Assembly (NCBI GenBank): GCA_029237695.1
Contig: CM055274.1
Location: 22,495,505-22,559,504, forward strand
Reading direction: 5' to 3'
DNA length: 64,000 nt
Source: Conchocele bisecta
Lineage: Eukaryota > Mollusca > Bivalvia > Lucinida > Thyasiridae
This document shows, piece after piece, positions 55,716 to 64,000 of the stretch (within the stretch, counting starts at the first letter, position 1; every line of letters begins with the position of its first letter). The position numbers and the translations under genes are program-made. The notes below the pieces were generated by a model. It was not told the origin of the DNA. It ran no database searches and saw only the letters and a list, made by a program, of their open reading frames with translations.

Positions 55716-56580
55716 CATGACTGCTTTTGTTCAAAACCGCTCGCGGCCGTGTTCAAACGTGCAGCGTGTGCTGTTTGAATATGGCTGTAGACAATGCTCA
55801 TTCCGGGGCCAAGCCAAACCCTACATAATGCATGTGTCTCATTACGTTGCTAGAACGCGCCATTACGTCACCAGACCAATTCACAACGGTCACACTGAAA
55901 TTTTGAAATCGATGTGACTGCATCACGCGACGTGTACTGCGGCCCCGGAACATGTACTATGTGTAAATCATCCGTTTGAATGAAACAGCTTATCAAAGTA
56001 CCGACAGTAGGCTACTGCATATATGCTCAAATTACACGATAGTTCCAACAGAAATGGAACAATAATGTTCGACCTTACAGTGGCACTCGGGAACTGTTTG
56101 AACCCGCGGCCTACTGTCTTGTGGTTCAAAAAAGTTCCCTCGTGCCATGGCATACCCACGGCTAGACATTGTCAAACCTAAGAAAACATACTGACCACAC
56201 CACCGTAATATCATTAGCCATTCAGCAGTTATGTCGAGAAACTCATATTGTTACATGACTGCCGTTGTTCGCCGCTCTCATCCGTGTTTAAACATACAGC
56301 GCGTGTCTGTAGACGATGCTCATTTCTGGGCCAAGCCAACACCTACGTAATGTGTGTGTCTTATGACGTTACTAGAACGCGCCATTACGTCACCAGATTA
56401 GTTAACAACGGTCGCACTGAAATGTTGAAATTGATGCGGCTGCATCACGCGACGTATCCTGCGGCCCCGGAATATGTATATGTAAATCAGCTGTTTGAAT
56501 GGCCTACGGCCTAGGGGGTTCAAACAGTTCCCTCGTGCCACAACAAACATTTACCCACGGCTGGACATGGTCGAACCTTA
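55716..56580 (+). repeat. Diverged ~535-bp tandem duplication
   Basis: 55716-56187 is repeated at 56251-56580. Shared markers: TTACATGACTGC, GAACGCGCCATTACGTCACC, CACTGAAATTTTGAAAT, GCATCACGCGACGT, GTTCCCTCGTGCCA and TACCCACGGCT. The units are GC-richer and diverged. Confidence 0.8.
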
Positions 56581-56833
56581 TATTTATCAAACTTTCTGGA
56601 AATAAGTCCCGATTGGCTTGAGTTACGAAGATGGCGACACCAGCATATACGATTATGCCTATACATGTGTATCTATGCATCAACATTGCTACAATAACTG
56701 CGTAGATATTTAGGAAAATGTATGTGGAAATGAGACCAAATAACATATGCATGTGACATATATTACACAGCGCGACTACTATCATTTTACATACATATGC
56801 ACATGGTTTCTATAAATATGTATGACAACTGTA

Positions 56834-57083
56834 TTAACCCATTACAGACGAGATACAATTATAGTACTCATAGTACTTTTAATTTAGAATGAACCTTTTG
56901 AGAGAAAACAAATCTCTGTTTTCTTTATTTCCTTTCGAAAGTATATTGTTACCATTCATTTGAACCGTCTCGACGAGACGGTTCAAACGAGTGGTAACAA
57001 CATATACTTTTATCGAGAAATAAACAAAATAATGCAATTTTTTTCGACAAAATATATCGTATCATTAGGCTGAAATGGGTTAA
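56834..57083. mobile_element. F-like TTAA MITE
   Basis: Ends TTAACCCATTACAG and GAAATGGGTTAA; central stem GAACCGTCTCGACGAGACGG. A divergent member bounded by TTAA. Confidence 0.75.
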
Positions 57084-57315
57084 TTTGCTTTATGGAATTT
57101 ACATTTAATACAAAGCATTTAACTAGTCAGCCCTCAACGCCTTACGGAATTCTTTCCTATGTGACTCGCCATGACAAAAAGGGTCTTACTTATTTGTGAA
57201 TAGTGTAGCTTCAAGTCAGTCTGCAGTCTGCACATCTGTGCTGTCTGATCAGGACATACACTGATCACCGTTGGTAACCATTCCGGACATCTCTAACACA
57301 TTCTTCATATATATA

Positions 57316-58052
57316 TGTGGCTGTGACTGGATAAATGGGGCTTATAGGTTTTGCGACCAGTGTAGATTCAGATTACATCAATTGCATCAATCATTGTATC
57401 AATGAAACACCCGTGAAGCTTTCAAGAAGCAACATATAGTAAATACATGGTTAGTGCCGTCGAATATAAAATATATTCGGTTGAGCCTTAGACAGCTTTA
57501 TTCGGGCGAAACCTGATGAGATAGTTTGAAAACGATGTCATTAAGAAAACAAAAGTTAGATTTTGAAAATCTGTTCACAAATAAAAAAATCAAAAAAAAA
57601 ATCTATTTTTAGCCCCCATGAAGTGCCATTTTTCCATTTATTTTTTCAAGATGGCGGTGAATTTTAAAATCTAAATCGCTGTCGGTTCAGCTGAATCAAA
57701 AAACGAAAAATTTAGGATAAAAAAACGAAAAATTTTGGAAATTGACTCCCATAGGAAAATCTTTTTTTCGCAATAAAATCAATATTTGATGGAATTTCAT
57801 GAAACAATTTTTTTTGGGGAGGGTTGCTTTTTTGTTATTGATGAAGAAGTTTGATAGCCAAAACTTCGTCGGCGTGGAACAGACAGTAGGCTACTTCAGG
57901 TATATTAGGTTACTTCAGATATAAACAGCATTTATTCAACCCCCTTTATTATGCTACATGGAGCAATGATTGTGGTATACATATTGTTATCAGGCTACAG
58001 AAGCTACACCGGTCATAAATCCCATAAGCCCCATTTGTCTAGACACAGCCAA
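57316..58052. mobile_element. I-family copy split by hairpin element
   Basis: One end is at 57316-57435 and the other (TACAGAAGCTACACCGGTC ... CCCCATTTGTCTAGACACAG) at 57990-58052. The 57465-57895 element lies between. Confidence 0.6.
57465..57895. mobile_element. Degenerate relative of 10508 hairpin element
   Basis: Shares CGCAATAAAATCAATATTTG, a GGAACAGACAGTA end and AAAAACGAAAAATTT-like segments with the 10508-11461 element; only one arm is well preserved. Confidence 0.55.
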
Positions 58053-58159
58053 ATATTCACTGTAAGGTGGCAAAAGTGTTCTCTGTGATCAATGAGTCCA
58101 TTTTTGTTGTGACAGGTCACAAAAATAGACCAGTGTTAGCCATTGCTTCCAAACTTGCC

Positions 58160-58365
58160 TTAACCCTCCCTATGCTGGAGACGGAAATTGTCGTCTGCTG
58201 TTTTTCATTTTTGCCTTAATTCTTAACAAAAATATGTTGTTTTTGTTTACAGCACATGAGAATCGTCTCATGCACTGTCAAAACTGACAGGTTTTTGTCG
58301 AGAAATATTGAAAATAAAACATTTCCAGCAGACGAAAAAATTTAATTCAGCGTAGTAAGGGTTAA
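58160..58365. mobile_element. F-family TTAA MITE
   Basis: Complete ends; half of the central stem is deleted. Confidence 0.8.
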
Positions 58366-58718
58366 AACTACTTTGGTCTTCTTCAGCATTAGAATTGTCG
58401 GTTAGACGTCATGTTGCTTTTTCATGTTGCTTTTTTTAGTAGTTTACATACTGTGTCAAACCATCAAATTTCGTTAATTCTGACGTTAAGGATTCCCAAG
58501 GAGTTAGTTCTGAAGTTTCTCATGATTTCTAAGTTGAATAGCTTATTAATAGAACTGTTCTATTCAGAACATATTCTGTATTACAAACACAAATCTGCTT
58601 AATCGAAACTCATACTTTACATTGTAACTTGAATTGTACTTAAACGTTTTGTTTACAATATTCCAGAACTTACTCCATTGTAGCATATTCATGTACAATC
58701 TATTCCCTTCGTCAAATA
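58366..58718. other. Unclassified DNA between MITEs
   Basis: One 63-codon frame (58411-58602) with no recognisable features; nothing else. Confidence 0.35.
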
Positions 58719-58933
58719 CGGTGAACCCTCTCTAAACCGGACACCCTGGGGGGACCCCCAGGGTGTCCGGCTTAGAGAGGTTTCACTGTAAATCAGGCAT
58801 TTGATCATTCTGAGCCATAGTCGTGTGTTATGCGATCATGAACAGACATTATCACCTGATATGAATGACCAAGAAACTCGTCAAACGTAATATCACAGGT
58901 GTTTTATTGATGTCCGGTTTAGAGAGGTTCCAC
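58719..58933. mobile_element. L-family pogo-like MITE
   Basis: Complete copy between TA and TA, with ends CGGTGAACCCTCTCTAAACC and its near complement GGTTTAGAGAGGTTCCACTG. Confidence 0.8.
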
Positions 58934-59037
58934 TGTAGTATGTGTGGTTTTTTGAAGGGAAATATCATTGAAGCAACTGTCCAACATGGATGTATTCCGC
59001 ATTCTCTCAGCATGAAAATGCTGAGGTGTTGCTAACA

Positions 59038-59272
59038 TTAACTCTTTGCATGCTAGCGGTGAAAATAACATCCAACAAATTATGAGTATGTTTCTTATTT
59101 CTCTCTGTAAATATGTCTTGGGATTTCATTGTCTTCTGGACGCAATTCTAATGAAATCCCAAGACATATTCATGATATTTATAGGAAGAAATAAAAGAAA
59201 ATACAATTAATTGTCGTCTGCTTTTTTTGAACTATTTATAGCTCACAAATTTCCCAGCATGCAAAGAGTTAA
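59038..59272. mobile_element. D-family TTAA MITE
   Basis: Copy outside the arms with a partly deleted central stem (GTCTTCTGGACGCAATTC). Confidence 0.85.
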
Positions 59273-59785
59273 TTTCATGTCAATGGAAGTAATGAATACA
59301 ATTCTTGCACATTTGTTAAATGTCTGCACATTATCAACATTGAATTCGGACACTTTAATATTATTATTTGCCAGAAAAGAACAAATAATGTTAGCCAGAA
59401 ATACAAAATGTACGAGACAGTCCCTTCGTTGGTTAGAAATCGTATGGTATCGGCCTAGATATCACTGTAGTATATACTTCTCCTGTCTTCACAACCCATA
59501 TTTAACCTATCACATCTGGTGGATATTTTGTGAATGATTTTATTGCGTAAAATAGACTTTCACGGTGTAATAACACAGTGTAATAAACATCGTAATACAC
59601 TAGTGTAATAAATATGCAAATTTGTTCGTTACAGAAAACAGGTTTGGTGACCAATATGGCTTCAATGTATGATTATATGCTCATGCAATAAATATAATCT
59701 GACATTTGTAATGATTTAATATGATATTTATTAAACTAGTTGACTGATATCAGAGCCTCGTTTCGTATGAAATCAGTAAACTCGT
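59273..59785. other. Unclassified DNA between MITEs
   Basis: Contains a short GTGTAATAA direct repeat near 59570-59610; the open frame over it begins inside the D MITE. Confidence 0.35.
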
Positions 59786-60000
59786 TTAACCCTTCCTACG
59801 CTGTTGACTGAAATTGCCGTCTGCTGTTTTTCATTTTTGCTTTAATTCTTAACAAAAAAAATGGTTTTGACAGCACATGAGAATCGTCTCCGCTGGAGAC
59901 GATTCTCATGTGCTGTCAAAACCAGGTTTTTGTCGAGAAATATTGAAAATAAAACATTTCCAGCAGACGACAACATTTAATTCAGCGTAGTAAGGGTTAA
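59786..60000. mobile_element. F-family TTAA MITE
   Basis: Complete copy with a perfect central stem, TTAA at both ends. Confidence 0.85.
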
Positions 60001-60585
60001 TAAATGTAAGATCATCCTCTATTTATACATCACTGGTAAAATATATTTCAAATACACATATTAAAATTGTCTCGTTAACAGGAAATTATGTAGTATCCTG
60101 TTATATGTTTTACCAGCGACGCATTAGGCCACAAACATATTGCATAATAGTTAGTGTTACATTCACACATTTATAATATTATTTGCATAAAGATGTATAC
60201 ATATTGGTCACTAAAATTATTAATTAAAATATATATATATAAAAAGAATGTATTTAATATTTATGGCAGACATAATCAATAACAAACAAAATGAATAAAA
60301 AGGTAAATTAGTTCATTAGCTGAGCAAAGAATGTTTTTTTATTATATACCTACCCATGAAATACATAGTTATACGATGTAAATAAAAGTCATATGTTTTC
60401 ATCGATGAAATAAACAACTTCCTGTGAAAATACGACTACTTCCGCTATCTATATTCATAACGCGCACCTGCAGTGCCGGACTGCAAATAGGCTGCAAATA
60501 CACATTCATTACCGTATACAGTCTAAACAACTGCTAATTTCCATGGAGCGGTATATAATAAATGGAATATTCATATTTTTGCAAC

Positions 60586-60720
60586 GAATATGACATATAT
60601 GTTCTTCTCGTGGTGTGAAATGTCCATATTTCACTCGTGCCTAACGGCACTCGTGAAATATGAACATCTCACACCACTCGATGAACATATATGTCATATT
60701 CGTTGCAAAAATATGAATAT
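60586..60720. repeat. Hairpin with CATATATGTTC arms
   Basis: Arms ATATTCATATTTTTGCAACG ... ATATGTTC and complement around CTCGTGCCTAACGGCACTCG. Half of it is included in the tandem duplication starting 60643. Confidence 0.8.
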
Positions 60721-60968
60721 CCTGTATATATCACTACTGGAACAAACTTTACTTTTATATTATTTGTAGCCAAAAGGTAATATGAAAAAACAGCAAATGA
60801 AAAATAACGGCACTCGTGAAATATGAACATCTCACACCACTCGATGAACATATATGTCATATTCGTTGCAAAAATATGAATATCCTGTATATATCACTAC
60901 TGGAACAAACTTTACTTTTATATTATTTGTAGCCAAAAGGTAATATGAAAAAACAGCAAATGAAAAAT
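60643..60968 (+). repeat. 163-bp identical tandem duplication
   Basis: 60643-60805 and 60806-60968 appear identical by eye. The unit includes half of the hairpin and unrelated flank, so the duplication is not the transposition unit itself. Confidence 0.85.
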
Positions 60969-61039
60969 TATCTACCATTTGTCGTGGGTTAATCTATTCA
61001 AATTCTCCTTCCCAATTCCACCCACATGGCCGCTCTCAG

Positions 61040-61105
61040 GACCAAGGTGACGGAAATGAACCGCCAAAGGAAGCAAAGGCCAAACGGAGTCGAACATTCC
61101 CCAGG
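61040..61105 (+). CDS. Candidate internal exon, basic peptide
   Basis: Sixty-six bases lie between CGCTCTCAG and GTAAGA, a strong donor. One frame gives DQGDGNEPPKEAKAK then RSRTFPR; a second frame is also open. In the first frame it is phase 0 at both ends and could join 54555-54614. The region is GC-richer than its AT-rich surroundings, as expected for coding DNA. No family is recognised. Confidence 0.33.
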
Positions 61106-61257
61106 GTAAGACCAGTGCACAATTCCCCAACACGTACAACTCACCAATCTGCCCCCTTTAGTCCAAATGTTGTTTCAACAACTCACCCTTGATAATCTAC
61201 CCAGCACCATGTGTAATTATTATGTAGGATTGCTAACTCTGTGATTACTACAGTATT

Positions 61258-61473
61258 TTAACCCTTACACTTGTATTTTAATTTTTGTCGTCTGCTGTTT
61301 ATATTTTCTATTTTCCATTTTTCTCATCGAAAACATGGTTTTGACAGCACTTGAGAATCATTTCCACAGAAATGATTCTCAAGTGCTGTCAAACCATGTA
61401 TTTATTGAGAAATAAGGCAAAATATAAAGTAAGAGCAGACGACAATTGTTGTGTGTAGCAGTCTAAAGGTTAA
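61258..61473. mobile_element. F-like TTAA MITE
   Basis: Ends TTAACCCTTACACTT and GTCTAAAGGTTAA; central TGAGAATCATTTCCACAGAA stem. Divergent subfamily. Confidence 0.8.
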
Positions 61474-61535
61474 TGCACTTGGAGAAGCACATGAATATAC
61501 ATGTCACACCCACCTGTGTGTTTTGGCCGGTACAT

Positions 61536-61779
61536 GGGGCCGTTTCACTAAACTTCGTACTACTAAAATGTTCGTAAGTGCAAAATTATGATAGTCTGTA
61601 AATTTCACATTAACATTGTTTTCTTGTAAACAATTATTAGATTTACATGTATTGAGCATAGGCTGCATATGCAGCCTATGCTCAATAAATGTAAATCCAT
61701 CAATTGAAATTTACAGAAGATCTTAAATTTGCACTTACGAACATTTTAGTCGTAAGTAGTTTAGTGAAACGGGCCCCAT
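61536..61779. mobile_element. B-family hairpin MITE
   Basis: Complete copy outside the duplicated arms; central GCATATGCAGCCTATGC stem intact. Confidence 0.85.
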
Positions 61780-61869
61780 GTTCCTAAATATCTTCGTAGC
61801 TACTGGAGCAAACATCTGATTTATTCCATCCGCATGTAGCCATCTCAGAGTTTATACCCAGAAGATATT

Positions 61870-62090
61870 TTCTGATGACGACGTCATTCTTATAGCTACA
61901 TGTATAGAGTTATTTCACAAAACTCTTAAAAAGTCGTAACTTTAGGAAATTGTACATGCTTTCTCGAAATATATCTTAAAAAGGAGTAACTTTGAAAAAT
62001 TGTACATACATAATTTTGTTAAATGACTCTTTAACAAGGCTATAGCTATGAGAATGGCGTCATCATCAGAAAATATGTTTCAATATCTTC
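61870..62090. mobile_element. Hairpin MITE, GATATTTTCTGATGACG ends
   Basis: Ends GAAGATATTTTCTGATGACG and CGTCATCATCAGAAAATATG are inverted over ~60 bases including ATAGCTACATG; interior weakly inverted. Confidence 0.7.
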
Positions 62091-62632
62091 ACTTATCACA
62101 TCAAAATTGCTTCAGTATTGCTCGAGTAGTTTCTGCGAGATATAGGAACATATATGTCGAAGCGGGCTAAACAGCGGGGGCATATGACATGATTTATCCA
62201 TTGTTTGTGCTATCTCCATAGTTTTCAAATTCTATATATAACAAATCTGTCAGGCACTGGTTCATTTAGAGCAACTTCTTCTTGAAATGTACACAATGTG
62301 ACTGAATACGTAAACTTTATATGTTTATATGCTTATTTGCATATATATATCAAATGTGTGACCAATCAATCCCTTGGGGGGTATGTTTTGATGTACCGGT
62401 ACCGTGGTACGTACCATATTGTGGAGAAGTAAGAGAACCTACGTTCTACTTTAAAAAGAAAATTGGTTCATTTGCGGTACTATGTCTCCTTATAAAAATG
62501 AAACATTTCGGAGATGGTGGAATATTTAAGTCACACTGTGTACATTCTACTTGATCATCACATGCAACTAATCAAATACTAACACCTACTACCGTCTTGG
62601 ATTTCCACTTCTATCTTCTTATCCCATCTCAG
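62091..62632. other. Unclassified DNA before candidate terminal exon
   Basis: AT-rich, no repeat recognised; a 77-codon frame (62321-62554) shows no family features. Confidence 0.35.
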
Positions 62633-62691
62633 ATGATGTTTTCGAGGAAGATGATATTTCCCATGGTGAAGAATATTTGCCCATCTTTTAG
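62633..62691 (+). CDS. Candidate terminal exon, acidic tail
   Basis: After a strong acceptor (CTTATCCCATCTCAG), the frame starting at 62635 reads DVFEEDDISHGEEYLPIF, then TAG at 62689-62691. A C-family MITE starts 5 bases later. The exon needs one base from a previous exon, so it does not join 61040-61105 directly; a further exon would be required. Very short, so chance is likely enough. Confidence 0.2.
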
Positions 62692-62695
62692 CATA

Positions 62696-63092
62696 GCTCC
62701 AGATAGGCTGCGTATTTGCGTAAATACCCAATTAAAATTGCCAAAAACCCAATTGAAATCAGAAGTAGCGAGTATCAAAAAGCAATAACAAATTTGTGGT
62801 AACTTTATCATGCTTCAGAAAACAATAAACATGCCACAAATATAGCATATTTTTCTTATTTTCCATGCATGAAAACACATCTTGGTATTTCATTAGAATT
62901 GTCTCCAAGGAGACACTTCTAATGAAATGCCAAGACATGTTTTCATTTCGAAGCAAATTATTCAATAATTGCTGTCTGTTGATGTGTAAACAGTAGTGTG
63001 ATTTTATTTTACCCAATTAAAATATTGAAATACCCAATTGCTTCAGATATGATGGAGTGAAAATACTCAATTACTAATTCCTTATCTGGAGC
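62696..63092. mobile_element. C-family hairpin MITE
   Basis: Complete copy with a short direct GCATGAAAAC-type duplication; starts 5 bases after the candidate terminal exon. Confidence 0.85.
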
Positions 63093-63199
63093 CCTGTTTT
63101 AGACCATTAAATTTTGATCTTTCTGCTCTTAAACTTTTTAAATTTTAAAGTTTTCAACTTCATTAACAGAATACATGTCTCGGAAAGTTCTCCAAATTC

Positions 63200-63265
63200 A
63201 TAATCAAAATCAGGCAGTTTGATTGGCCGAGACTGAGCACAGTCTCGACCAATCAAACACCCTGA
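63200..63265. repeat. Palindrome
   Basis: Arms AATCAGGCAGTTTGATTGG-like and complement around AGACTGAGCACAGTCT. Confidence 0.65.
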
Positions 63266-63848
63266 TTTTGAGCATGAAAGGAGTACATGCTCAGACCGTT
63301 TTATAAGCGCAGGCCCTGATTATCAGAATCAATATCAATGAAATTAGATAATATCAGCTAGTGTGTTGCTCCTTTTGTAAATCTGTTTGATATGTATACA
63401 CATTGTGCTGGAGCTGGCACAGCTTATTTCACTCTATACATGTACACCTTTGTACGTACATCCTTGATCTCTTATTGTTTGAACTAACTTTTGCTTGCTT
63501 AATTAATTGCATGTATTATAACAGATTTACCCGTGTACCAATGTAAAACAAATACTACATTCTGAAAGAAATACGAATTTAGATTAGATTTTGATGTTCA
63601 ACACCGGAACCCCCCCTCCAGATCCACCCCTGTAATGCATATTCAGATCTTGCTGGTGAACTGCGGAACAAAATAGTTCAACATCTTAGTTTCTTTATCC
63701 ATAAATGTGCATCTCAAATGGAGTGAAAGTCATCTTTGCTGACAAAAGGTCTTCACAACAGCTATAAAATCAATATTTGGGAAGTATTTTAATCTAGATT
63801 AGCCGACTGACAACGAGACATCCCAAGTTCTAGAGTGTGTGTTACCGG
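63266..63848. other. Unclassified DNA
   Basis: Includes an ACCGGAACCCCCCCTCCAGA string near 63604 resembling a GC-rich element end; otherwise nothing recognised. Confidence 0.35.
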
Positions 63849-63850
63849 TA

Positions 63851-64000
63851 CAGTGAAACATCGCTAAACCGGACACCCTGGGAGGTCCCCAGGGTGTCCG
63901 GTTTAACGATATTTCACTGTAAATCAGGCATTTGACTATTTCGAGCCATACTTGTGTGCTATTCGATCACGAACAGGCATTATCACCTGAGGTAAATGAC
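63851..64000. mobile_element. L-family pogo-like MITE, cut by window end
   Basis: Starts after TA with CAGTGAAACATCGCTAAACC and the GGACACCCTGGGAGG hairpin; it continues beyond the window. Confidence 0.8.

Overview
The window is eukaryotic: short exons in long AT-rich introns, consensus GT/AG splice sites, and dense short inverted-repeat transposons. The proteins are metazoan. The recurring repeat types and high divergence between copies suggest a marine mollusc, perhaps a bivalve; that assignment is inference from general repeat character, not from a diagnostic gene.

Layout. (1) 1-13,243: the 3' part of a plus-strand PCF11 gene (pre-mRNA cleavage factor II subunit). Four exons join in frame: 647-839, 2057-2236, 3372-3500 and a terminal exon 6062-6964. 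Introns and downstream DNA are full of MITEs and SINE-like elements. (2) 13,244-33,402 and 33,903-52,860: two arms of a giant inverted duplication, joined head to head across an exactly 500-N gap. Each arm carries the last exon of a Rab33 small GTPase (29161-29655 minus; 37476-37973 plus), and neither has the P-loop exon. The arms differ by SNPs and by clean transposon insertions, so they look like two haplotypes placed in opposite orientation in one scaffold. A real recent inverted duplication is the alternative. (3) 53,409-64,000: unique sequence after a third 500-N gap, with a minisatellite, two tandem duplications, several MITEs and weak candidate exons of an unidentified plus-strand gene.

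The two arms act as a natural present/absent comparison. They show three SINE insertions with 12-13 bp target duplications and intact empty sites. They also show a 1,571-bp DNA element with about 50-bp terminal inverted repeats and a 9-bp target duplication, empty in the other arm. This second element, with unusual TTACCCAAATC-type repeated termini, is the best candidate for something undescribed. The arms also prove that the first 500-N gap is artificial, because the other arm reads straight through it with an 11-bp overlap.

Most remaining DNA belongs to about a dozen hairpin-forming families. Three end in TTAA plus a CYCTTT-like terminus (piggyBac-like), and others have TA targets with CAGTG-type ends (Tc1/mariner/pogo-like). 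All copy limits were read by eye and are approximate by a few bases; family assignments to superfamilies are inference.
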